NCBI GenBank assembly: GCA_045660825.1
Contig: JAZREN010000002.1
Coordinates: forward strand, 34,419 to 98,418
Direction: 5' to 3'
DNA from: HGM04593 sp045660825
GTDB taxonomy: Bacteria > Bacteroidota > Bacteroidia > Bacteroidales > Bacteroidaceae
Length of the DNA: 64,000 bases
Position 1 is the first letter of the stretch, and each line of letters opens with the position of its first letter. Below, in pieces: positions 24,591-32,657 of this stretch. Position numbers and translations under genes: made by a program. The notes under the pieces were generated by a model. The model was not told where the DNA came from. It did not search any database and worked only from the letters and a program-made list of their open reading frames with translations.

Positions 24591-27500
24591 CCGTTGCATC
24601 CATTCGTACCAGTTGGGGATGTAGAGCGTTGCGACAAGCGTGTTGAGCAACATACCGAATACCACGGCCGCACCAAGTGACAGGCGTGCTCCGGCACCGG
24701 CGCCATCGGCAAAGAGCAGGGGCATCACGCCAAGCACAAAGGCAAGCGAGGTCATCAGGATTGGGCGCAGACGTACATGCCCGGCTTCGGCTGCGCTTTG
24801 GCGAATATCGTTGCCGCCTTTCCTGAAATCGCGTGCGAACTCAACAATGAGGATTCCGTTCTTGGCACTCAGGGCAATGAGCAGCACAATGCCGATCTCG
24901 GTGTATATGCTCACCGGTATTCCGGCGATTATACAGCCCAAGATTGCACCTAGGAGGGCAATTGGCACGCCCATTATGGCTGCGATAGGGCTGGTCCAGC
25001 TCTCGTACTGTGCAGCGAGCACCAGGAAAGCGACAAGCAGAGCAAGTGCCAGAATAATTATTGTATTCTTTCCGGCGGCATTCTCCTGAAAGGCTACGCC
25101 GGTCCACTCATATCCGAACTCGTCACCCAATTGTGCTTTGAACAGCTGCGCGACCTCCTCCATCACCTGGCTTGAACTGTAGCCTTGTGCTGTGTTGGCG
25201 GTAACGGTAGCGCTGTTGTACATGTTGTAGCGTATAAGTTGGTCGCTACCAAGCACCTCATCGGTGGTGACAAAACTGCTGAACGGTACCATCTCGCCCT
25301 TGTCATTGGCAAGGCTAAGCTGCATTATGCTCTCAATGAGTTTCTGGTTGCGTTCGCTTGCCGACATCTTCACTTGCCATATGCGCCCAAGCAAAACAAA
25401 GTCGTTGACATAGAGCGAACCCATGTAATAGCTCAGGGTATATAGCACGTTGCCGATATCCAACCCCATTGAGATGGCTTTGTCGCGGTCAATGTTTATG
25501 CGGTATTGCGGCACGTCAGCTTCAAATGAGCTGTTCATTGATGCTATGGCTTTTTCATTGTCATAGCTCAGCGTGAGTGCATCCACAGCCTTCTGCAGTT
25601 CGGTCATTCCAAGAGCTTTGCGGTCTTCTACCTGCATCTGCAGGCCACCTACGTTGCCGATTCCGGGAATGGCTGGTGGTACAAAGGCGAAGCACTGTGC
25701 CTCCTGAATTTCAACATATGCCTGTTTGTTAAAACGCTCCACAATGGCTGCCGCCGATTCACTCTTCTTTTTGCGCACACTCCAGTCCTCGAGCACCACA
25801 AAGACACTTGCAGCATTACTCTGCCTGCCGCTGTTCATTATGCTGAAACCGCTGATGCTGATGTTGGTCTTTACCTCGGGATAGGACGATATGATGTTCT
25901 CAACCTTGGCTGCAACTTCCTCGGTGCGCGAGAGCGAGCTTGCCGGCGGTAATTGCACGCTGACAATGAAATAGCCGTCGTCCTCATCGGGGATAAAGGT
26001 CGTGGGCTGTGCCTTGAACAGGTATATTGCCACCGCGACCATTGCTGCAAAGCTTACTGCGGCTATCCATGCGTGGCGCAACAGAAACGACACGAGGCTG
26101 TCATAGCCCCTTTGCAAAAGGTCGTATCCCTTGTTGAACATGCGAAAGAACCATCCTTTTCTGCTGTTTTTTGTGGGGCGTAACAGCAGTGCGCTGAGCG
26201 CAGGGCTCAATGTCAATGAGTTGAAACCGCTGAACAGTGTGGCAGTGGCAATGGTGAGAGCAAACTGCTTATACAACTCTCCCGATATGCCGCCAATCAT
26301 GGTGGTGGGGATGAATACTGCCATCATCACAAGCACCACACCTACGATTGGGCCGCTAATCTCTTCCATCGCCTTTTCGGTTGCTTCGCGTGGTGGCAAT
26401 CCCTCTTCGTCGATGATGCGGGTGGCATTCTCAACCACCACAATTGCATCGTCGACTACTATGGCTATGGCGAGTATGAGTCCAAACAGGGTGAGGGTGT
26501 TGATGGTGAATCCAAGCAACAGCATTACTGCAAATGTACCAATCAGTGACACCGGTATGGTGAGGCAGGGAATGAGTGTCGCTCTCCAGTTCTGCAGGAA
26601 AAGGAAAATGACAAGTATCACCAATATGGTTGTCTCAACAATTGTAAAGAGGACCTCCTTGATGGAACTGCTCACAACCTCGGTGGTGTCGAGCGCTATC
26701 TGGTATTGCACCTCGGGCGGGAATGCCGTTGCAAGGTCTTCCATTCTCTCCCTTACGGCTTTTGATACGGCAAGTGAACTTGAGCCCGGTGACTGGTAAA
26801 CGGCAAGGGCGGCTGTCGGCTTTCCGCGCAGTTTTGACGAAGAAGAGTAGGTCTCGCTGCCAATTTCAATCTCCGCAATGTCACCAAGACGTAGCATGTC
26901 GGTGCCGTTGTTGCGTATCACAATGTTGGCGAACTCATTGGCATCACTCAAACGTCCCTGTACGTTGAGGGTGTATTGGAATGCGTTGTCGGCAGTTGAG
27001 TCGAGTGTCTGTCCTACATAGCCGGCCGACACGGCAAGGTTCTGCTTGCTGATGGCCTGGTACACCTCGGCGGCCGAAATGCCGCGTATTCGCATGGCCT
27101 CGGGGTCCAGCCACACGCGCATGGAGTATTTGCCGGCACCCATGATGTCAACACCACCAACACCGGGGGTGCGTGTGAGTTGGTCGACAAGCTGTAGTTG
27201 TGCATAGTTCGAAAGATAGAGCTGGTCATAGTTCTCGTCACCGGTGAGGGTTATGAACAGCACGATGTTGGTCGATTGCTTCTGCACCGTCACGCCTTGT
27301 TGCGTGACCTCGGTGGGTAATGAATTGAGTGCTATGTTCACGCGGTTCTGCACCAGCACTGTTGCCATGTCAATATCCGTGCCCACCTCGAATGTCACGG
27401 TGAGGCTGTATGTACCCGATGACGATGATGTAGAACTCATGTATAGCATTCCGTCCACACCGTTTACCTGTTGCTCTATGGGAATACCCACTGTCTGTGC

Positions 27501-27677
27501 TATGGTTTCGGCATTTGCACCGGGATAGACGGCTGTCACCTGCACGGTAGGTGGGGTGATGGACGGGTATTGGTCTATTGGGAGCACGAATATGGATACG
27601 CCACCGGCAACAAGCAACAGCAGCGAGAGCACCGTTGCAAAGATGGGGCGTTCAATGAAGAATTTGGAGAATTTCAT
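24561..27677 (-). CDS. RND multidrug efflux pump, inner-membrane subunit (AcrB/HAE1 type)
   Basis: 1038 aa, usual length. The true start is ATG at 27677, beginning MKFSKFFIERPIFATVLSLL, the standard HAE1 N-terminus; the longer frame to 27812 would read through a repeat. Twelve membrane helices in two repeats, each with a large periplasmic porter loop. The helix-4 proton-relay aspartates are in IVVDDAIVVVENATRIIDEE; GFNSLTLSPALSALLLRP and the second-half FLVLAAQYESWTSPIAAI are also typical. With the adaptor and the outer membrane factor upstream it forms a tripartite drug or bile-acid exporter. Substrate not readable. The last codons come from a purine-rich repeat. Confidence 0.95.
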   Translation of the reverse strand: MKFSKFFIERPIFATVLSLLLLVAGGVSIFVLPIDQYPSITPPTVQVTAVYPGANAETIAQTVGIPIEQQVNGVDGMLYMSSTSSSSGTYSLTVTFEVGTDIDMATVLVQNRVNIALNSLPTEVTQQGVTVQKQSTNIVLFITLTGDENYDQLYLSNYAQLQLVDQLTRTPGVGGVDIMGAGKYSMRVWLDPEAMRIRGISAAEVYQAISKQNLAVSAGYVGQTLDSTADNAFQYTLNVQGRLSDANEFANIVIRNNGTDMLRLGDIAEIEIGSETYSSSSKLRGKPTAALAVYQSPGSSSLAVSKAVRERMEDLATAFPPEVQYQIALDTTEVVSSSIKEVLFTIVETTILVILVIFLFLQNWRATLIPCLTIPVSLIGTFAVMLLLGFTINTLTLFGLILAIAIVVDDAIVVVENATRIIDEEGLPPREATEKAMEEISGPIVGVVLVMMAVFIPTTMIGGISGELYKQFALTIATATLFSGFNSLTLSPALSALLLRPTKNSRKGWFFRMFNKGYDLLQRGYDSLVSFLLRHAWIAAVSFAAMVAVAIYLFKAQPTTFIPDEDDGYFIVSVQLPPASSLSRTEEVAAKVENIISSYPEVKTNISISGFSIMNSGRQSNAASVFVVLEDWSVRKKKSESAAAIVERFNKQAYVEIQEAQCFAFVPPAIPGIGNVGGLQMQVEDRKALGMTELQKAVDALTLSYDNEKAIASMNSSFEADVPQYRINIDRDKAISMGLDIGNVLYTLSYYMGSLYVNDFVLLGRIWQVKMSASERNQKLIESIMQLSLANDKGEMVPFSSFVTTDEVLGSDQLIRYNMYNSATVTANTAQGYSSSQVMEEVAQLFKAQLGDEFGYEWTGVAFQENAAGKNTIIILALALLVAFLVLAAQYESWTSPIAAIMGVPIALLGAILGCIIAGIPVSIYTEIGIVLLIALSAKNGILIVEFARDFRKGGNDIRQSAAEAGHVRLRPILMTSLAFVLGVMPLLFADGAGAGARLSLGAAVVFGMLLNTLVATLYIPNWYEWMQRLEESGKGKG

Positions 27678-27722
27678 GATTGTAGTTGTTGGATGAGGCT
27701 TGTTATACAAATCTGCACTAAC

Positions 27723-27801
27723 TGTCATTTCGACGACTGATGAAGGAGGAGAAATCTCTTTAACCGTTTTTTGAGATCTTTCACTTTTGCTCGAGATGAC
27801 A
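27723..27801. repeat. Interspersed inverted repeat inside the efflux operon
   Basis: Arms TGTCATTTCGA (27723-27733) and TCGAGATGACA (27791-27801) are complementary with one mismatch; inner GAAATCTC and GAGATCTTTC segments also nearly pair. It fills most of the 135-base gap between the adaptor and pump genes and is the same kind of element as 24433-24460. As RNA it folds into a long hairpin and may tune expression of the pump gene. Confidence 0.6.
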
Positions 27802-27812
27802 TATAAGTACAA

Positions 27813-28910
27813 TTACTCCATTATTGGGGTTATTGGCATTCCGTTACGCACCTTGAGCAGTGCTTTTGTTACGTATCGTTCACCGGGAGCTAGCCCGGCA
27901 GTGACAAGTCGCAGTGTGTCATCGATGATGTTGCCCGTTTCAATGCGGCGGTATTCCACCTCGTCCTGTGGGTTTACAACGTAGATGAACTTGCCTGTCT
28001 GGTCGGTGCCTATTGAGGCGTCCCTTATGAGCATGGCATTCTCAATCTTGTCATAGGGCATAATTATGCTTATGTAGCTTCCGCTCTTCAGCAGGCCGTC
28101 GTTGTTTGGCAGTTCGGCACGTATCTGCAACGTTCCCGTACCTGTATTCACGTTAGGGGCAAGATAGTCAATGGTGGCGCTGCGTTCAATGATGTTCCCC
28201 TCGCCAAGGGTGAAGGTTATGTTGCTCTGGTCTATGCCGCCATTTGTGGCAAGCGCTTTTCGGAACCACTGAATGTCGGGGATGTTGAAGAAGGCATACA
28301 TGAGGTCGTCCTTATATAGCTGGCACAGTTCCACCGGTGACATTTCGCCGGCAATGTATGCGCCCGTGGGCTGTTTGGTAAGGCTAACAGTGCCGTTGGC
28401 AGGAGCCACAACATGGCAGTATCCAAGTTTGGTCTGCGCTGTCTTCAGTGCAGCCTTGGCATTGGCGACGGCTGCATTGCAGCTCTCAACACGGCTTTTT
28501 GCCTGCAGTACCTCAATTTCGCTTACCGCGTTGCTGCTGATGGCAGCTTGCATGCGCTCATAGTTGCTGCGGGCATACTCCTGCTCGGCAATGGCTGTCT
28601 GCAGGCTTGCCTGCGCCTGTGCAACGGCATTCTCGTAGAGGGTCGGTTCAATGATAAACAGCAGGTCGCCTTTCTTCACGCGGCTACCCTCGATGAAATT
28701 ACGCTTGATGATGCTGCCGTTCACGCGCCCCATAATGGGTATGGTGGCATCGGCCTTCAGGTAGCCGGGGTATTCACGTGTGAGGGTTATTTCTCTTACA
28801 ATTGGAGTGGCAACCTCAATGGGTAGTGCTGTGCCGCTTGTTGCCGGCTCGGCTTTTTTGTGACATGCTGCAATGGCAAGCAGCGTCACTGCAAATAACA
28901 GTTTTTTCAT
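27813..28910 (-). CDS. RND efflux periplasmic adaptor (HlyD/AcrA family) lipoprotein
   Basis: 365 aa. ATG at 28910 gives a lipoprotein signal MKKLLFAVTLLAIAAC. The order of domains is as in AcrA: membrane-proximal beta strands (IVREITLTREYPGYLKADAT), lipoyl half-motif with SRVKKGDLLFIIEP, an alpha-hairpin (about 95-160, rich in Ala/Gln: AVAQAQASLQTAIAEQEY), second lipoyl half (VVAPANGTVSLTKQPTGAYI), and the beta-barrel domain. Connects pump and outer membrane channel in the periplasm. It starts 20 bases after the stop of the outer membrane factor gene. Confidence 0.93.
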   Translation of the reverse strand: MKKLLFAVTLLAIAACHKKAEPATSGTALPIEVATPIVREITLTREYPGYLKADATIPIMGRVNGSIIKRNFIEGSRVKKGDLLFIIEPTLYENAVAQAQASLQTAIAEQEYARSNYERMQAAISSNAVSEIEVLQAKSRVESCNAAVANAKAALKTAQTKLGYCHVVAPANGTVSLTKQPTGAYIAGEMSPVELCQLYKDDLMYAFFNIPDIQWFRKALATNGGIDQSNITFTLGEGNIIERSATIDYLAPNVNTGTGTLQIRAELPNNDGLLKSGSYISIIMPYDKIENAMLIRDASIGTDQTGKFIYVVNPQDEVEYRRIETGNIIDDTLRLVTAGLAPGERYVTKALLKVRNGMPITPIME

Positions 28911-28930
28911 ATCTGGATTTTTTAGAGTTG

Positions 28931-30352
28931 TTACCATCCGCCGCCAAGGGCTTCGTAAAGCTGTACAAGGTATATGAGTGAACCGCCCTGTGCCTGTACA
29001 AGATAGTTCTGATAGGTGAGCAGCGAGCGTTGTGCATCAAGTACATTCTGGAATTGTGTGAGTCCCTGCTTGTAGAGCTCAAGTGAGAGGGTGAGCGTCT
29101 CCTCGTTCTGGTTCACGGCTTCGCGTAGCGCAACAATCTGCGTTATGGAGTTTTCGTATTGCGACATTGCGCTCTCAACCTCTTGCAGTGCCGTCAGCAT
29201 CTTTTCGTTGAAAGAAAGTATGCTTGCGTCGAGTGCGGCGCGTGCCTCGCGTGTGGCATTAACCCTGTCATTACCGCCAAAGATGTTCCATTTGATTGTG
29301 GGGGCAATCTCCCATGCGAGACTACGGGAACGGAAAAGGCTCTTCATCTCGGCGGACTGAAAGCCTATGGAGCCGCTGACGAGCAGTTGTGGGAACCAGT
29401 CGCGTCGGGTGGCTCCAAGCAGTGCGGCATTGGCCTCAACCTGGCGCTCGGCTGCACGCAGGTCGGGGCGGCGAAGCAATAGTTCGGCCGGTATACCTAC
29501 TCCAATAGGTGCAATGTACGCGGGCAGGGCATAGCCTTCGTGTAACCAGCCGTCAAGTTCCTCGGGGAATGTGCCAAGCAGCACCGCCATTGCGTTGCGG
29601 TAGCTGTCAATGGTTGCCTGCATTGCGGGTATCTGTGCCAGGGTGCTCTGGTAGACACTACGCGCCTGTGACACGTCGAGCTTTGAGGCAAGGCCGCTGT
29701 TGTAGCGCGCGATGGTGATATTCAGAATCTCTTGTTGCGATGCCACATTCTCGCGCAGCACCCACATCTCGGCAAGTGACTGCCGTAGTGAAAAATAGGT
29801 GGTCGCGACATTGGCAACGAGTGATACCATCACGGCATTGTACTCCTCCTCGGTTGCCATGAACAGTTTTTTCTGTGCTTTGGAACGCAGATAGATGGTG
29901 CCGAACACATCGGCTTGCCATTGCATCGAAACCGCGGTGCTGAACTGCCCTTCCCATGCTTCGTTATACATTGTGGATGCAATGTTGCCGCTTGTCTTTG
30001 CACGTTGCCAACCAATGCCAAGGTCAAATTGTGGCATCAGGTTACTTTGGGCAACGCGCCATGCAGCGCGAGCCTTTTTGATATTCTCCATTGCTGCAAG
30101 CACCGAGTAGTTGCTGTTGCAGGCAACGGTGATGAGCGAGTCGAGTACAGGGTCATTGAAGTTTAGCCACCACTCGTCATCAACTGGGAGTGTCTGGTCA
30201 AAGTATCCCGCGTCGCTCCACCTGTCGGGTAGTGGATTTCCTATAATAACTTCACTTTGCAAGGCATTGCCGTCTTGTCCTGCGCTCTGCTGTGCAAGGG
30301 TGACTCCCACCGACAATAGCATGATAAACAGTAGAATAGAAACCTTTCTCAT
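28931..30352 (-). CDS. Outer membrane efflux channel (TolC/OprM/NodT family)
   Basis: 473 aa. Signal peptide MRKVSILLFIMLLSVGVTLA; no lipobox Cys, unlike many NodT-type members. Two repeats of the outer membrane efflux domain: residues 60-240 (LITVACNSNYSVLAAMENIK, then WRVAQSNLMPQFDLGIGW) and 255-460 (RRPDLRAAERQVEANAALLG, LSLELYKQGLTQFQNVLDAQ). It forms the channel for the adaptor and pump encoded after it. It is the first gene of the operon, an order (channel, adaptor, pump) less usual than adaptor-pump-channel. No local TetR- or AraC-type regulator is visible. Confidence 0.93.
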   Translation of the reverse strand: MRKVSILLFIMLLSVGVTLAQQSAGQDGNALQSEVIIGNPLPDRWSDAGYFDQTLPVDDEWWLNFNDPVLDSLITVACNSNYSVLAAMENIKKARAAWRVAQSNLMPQFDLGIGWQRAKTSGNIASTMYNEAWEGQFSTAVSMQWQADVFGTIYLRSKAQKKLFMATEEEYNAVMVSLVANVATTYFSLRQSLAEMWVLRENVASQQEILNITIARYNSGLASKLDVSQARSVYQSTLAQIPAMQATIDSYRNAMAVLLGTFPEELDGWLHEGYALPAYIAPIGVGIPAELLLRRPDLRAAERQVEANAALLGATRRDWFPQLLVSGSIGFQSAEMKSLFRSRSLAWEIAPTIKWNIFGGNDRVNATREARAALDASILSFNEKMLTALQEVESAMSQYENSITQIVALREAVNQNEETLTLSLELYKQGLTQFQNVLDAQRSLLTYQNYLVQAQGGSLIYLVQLYEALGGGW

Positions 30353-30418
30353 ATGTGTAAACCTTTAGCAAAAGGATAAACACATTGATGAGGCTTTTGG
30401 TTGTGGGTTCGTCGGTGT

Positions 30419-30462
30419 ATATAGTAAAAGAGGTAACCAACCGGTCACCTCTTTTACTATAT
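30419..30462 (-). terminator. Terminator of the GH5/GH92 operon
   Basis: Arms ATAGTAAAAGAGGT-ACC and GGT-ACCTCTTTTACTAT (30421-30438 with 30443-30460, one mismatch), 14 bases after the GH92 stop on the minus strand. It could also hinder read-through into the efflux operon that starts at 30352. Confidence 0.7.
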
Positions 30463-30473
30463 TTATATTGTCA

Positions 30474-32657
30474 TTACCACCACTTTGTGGGGGTGTCGCT
30501 CATCTCTATTGTGAGCGTGCCGCCTGCGGCAATGTCGCTGTGCTCTATGTATGGCAAGTTGTGGGGGCTGCCGTTGAGCTTTATGCTTTTGATGTAGATG
30601 TTGGTGTCGCTGTTATTGATTGTCTCAATGACAAACTTGCCACCTTTGACGGTTAGCTCGGCGCGGTCAACGGTTGGTGAACCGAACCAGTAGCGGGCAC
30701 CGGCAGGCTCAACCTGGTAGAATCCGAGTGCCGACATAAGGTACCATGCCGACATCTGGCCCATATCCTCGTTGCCCGAGAGACCGTCGAAATTGTTGCG
30801 GTACTGTGTTGTCATCACCTCGCGTACGCGCTCTGCTGTCTTCTGTGGCTCGCCAAGCATTGTATAAAGGTAAAGGATGTGGTGGCTTGGTTCGTTGCCG
30901 TGGGCGAACTGGCCAATCATGCCCGAAATGTCGGGCGATGCATCGCCGTCAACGGTAGATGGTGCAAGGAACAGTGAGTCGAGACGTGCAATGCATGCCT
31001 CCTTGCTGCCGAACATCTGTGCATAGTTCTCAATGTCGTGTGGTACAAGCCATGTGTACTGCCAAGCATTGCCCTCACAGTAGTCGTTGGCACGGTGAGC
31101 CGAGAAGTAGGGGTTGAACGGTGTGCGGAATTTGCCATCCACGTCTACGCCGCGAATGAAGCCTGTCTCCTTGTCAAAGAATGTGCGGTAGCTGTGGCTC
31201 ATCTTGGTGAAGTGATCATAGTCGGTCTCTTTGCCAAGTGCCTTTGCTGCGTTGGCTGCAGCTGCATCGGCAATGGCATACTCCATGTCAAAGGCAACGG
31301 CCTCGCTGAATACGTCGCATGGAATGTAACCGTGCTTGAGACGCAGTTCCTTGCCGCGCTCCTCAACTGCCGCTGTCTGCTTGATGGCTGCGAATGCCGC
31401 TTCGTGGTCAAAGCCCTCGATACCCTTTACAATGGCGTCGGCAACAACGGGGATGCCGGGATCGCCCACCATACAGTCGGTCTCGTTGCCCCACAGGTGC
31501 CATACCGGGAGGTCGCCCTGCTTGTCGCAGATGTCGACCATTGTTGCAACGAACTCGCCGGCCTTCTCAGGGTGTATGATTGTCATCAACGGCTGTTTTG
31601 CACGATATGTGTCCCAAAGTGAGAAACATGTGTAGCGTGGCTTGTCGCTGTTGTATACCTGGTCGTCGGCACCACGATAGTCGCCATTGACATCGCTGAA
31701 CAGCATTGGAGCAATCATTGCATGGTACATTGCGGTGTAGAAGATCTTTTTCTGATTCTCGTCCTTTATCTCAACCTTCACGCGTGCAAGTTCATTTTCC
31801 CAAGCCTCGACAGCAGCTGCCTGAACGGCTGCGAAATCCCATGCGGGGAGTTCGCTTTCAAGGGCAAGTTTTGCACCGTCAATGCTCACAGGCGAGATTG
31901 CTACTTTGAGCATCACCTCCTCGCCGGCAGTTGTGCTGAACGAAGCACGACCGTACATGTTGTTTTCTCCCTTCAGTTCAAAGCTGTCGAAAGGCTTTGC
32001 GAATTCCGCTGCAAAATATATGCGTTGGTTCTTTGCCCAACCCTTTGAGTAGCGGTAACCCACCACGCGGTTGTTGCCCTCGGCCTGCATGAATGTCTCG
32101 GTGCTCTTGTCCCAGCAACCGCCATTTTCAAGGTCAAAGACTATGGCTGCCTCCTGGCTCTCTGGGAAAGTGTAGCGGTGGAGTCCCACGCGTGAGGTTG
32201 CTGTCAGCTCGGCCTTTATGCCGTAACGCATGAGTGGCACGCTGTAGTAGCCGGGCTTTACAATCTCCTTTGTACGCTCGGCCATTGACCACAAGCCGCT
32301 ATTGGGGTTGTCAATGCTTCCGCGTTCGTATGTCACCTCGCCTGTCACTGGCATTACGGTAACGTCAAAGAGGTCGCCGATACCTGTTCCGCTCAAATGG
32401 GTGTGTGAGAAACCGATGACTGACGCCTCGTCCTGGTGATAGCCCGAGCACCAGTCCCATGTCTGGTTGATGCTGGTAGGGCCCAACTGCACCATACCGA
32501 AAGGTACGCTTGCACCCACGAATACGTGACCGTGTCCGCCGCTACCGATGAGCGGGTTTACATAGTCGGTCAATCTCTCTTGCTGCTCTGCAGGCTGCTG
32601 TGCACATGCTGTCAACATCAGCGCAAGTGCCATTATGCTGTTCTTCATTATCTTCAT
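30474..32657 (-). CDS. GH92 alpha-mannosidase, lipoprotein
   Basis: Calcium-dependent exo-alpha-mannosidase of 727 aa, family GH92. Lipoprotein signal MKIMKNSIMALALMLTAC, so exposed on a membrane surface. N-terminal beta-sandwich begins TDYVNPLIGSGGHGHVFVGA; the (alpha/alpha)6 domain has WHLWGNETDCMVGDPGIPV with the acid-Glu region, HGNEPSHHILYLY and GNEDMGQMSAWYLMSALGFY with the general-base Asp. The GNEPSHH form is typical of alpha-1,2-specific members (inference). It is the last gene of the operon; its ATG overlaps the stop of the other GH92 gene (ATGA), so translation is coupled. Confidence 0.93.
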   Translation of the reverse strand: MKIMKNSIMALALMLTACAQQPAEQQERLTDYVNPLIGSGGHGHVFVGASVPFGMVQLGPTSINQTWDWCSGYHQDEASVIGFSHTHLSGTGIGDLFDVTVMPVTGEVTYERGSIDNPNSGLWSMAERTKEIVKPGYYSVPLMRYGIKAELTATSRVGLHRYTFPESQEAAIVFDLENGGCWDKSTETFMQAEGNNRVVGYRYSKGWAKNQRIYFAAEFAKPFDSFELKGENNMYGRASFSTTAGEEVMLKVAISPVSIDGAKLALESELPAWDFAAVQAAAVEAWENELARVKVEIKDENQKKIFYTAMYHAMIAPMLFSDVNGDYRGADDQVYNSDKPRYTCFSLWDTYRAKQPLMTIIHPEKAGEFVATMVDICDKQGDLPVWHLWGNETDCMVGDPGIPVVADAIVKGIEGFDHEAAFAAIKQTAAVEERGKELRLKHGYIPCDVFSEAVAFDMEYAIADAAAANAAKALGKETDYDHFTKMSHSYRTFFDKETGFIRGVDVDGKFRTPFNPYFSAHRANDYCEGNAWQYTWLVPHDIENYAQMFGSKEACIARLDSLFLAPSTVDGDASPDISGMIGQFAHGNEPSHHILYLYTMLGEPQKTAERVREVMTTQYRNNFDGLSGNEDMGQMSAWYLMSALGFYQVEPAGARYWFGSPTVDRAELTVKGGKFVIETINNSDTNIYIKSIKLNGSPHNLPYIEHSDIAAGGTLTIEMSDTPTKWW

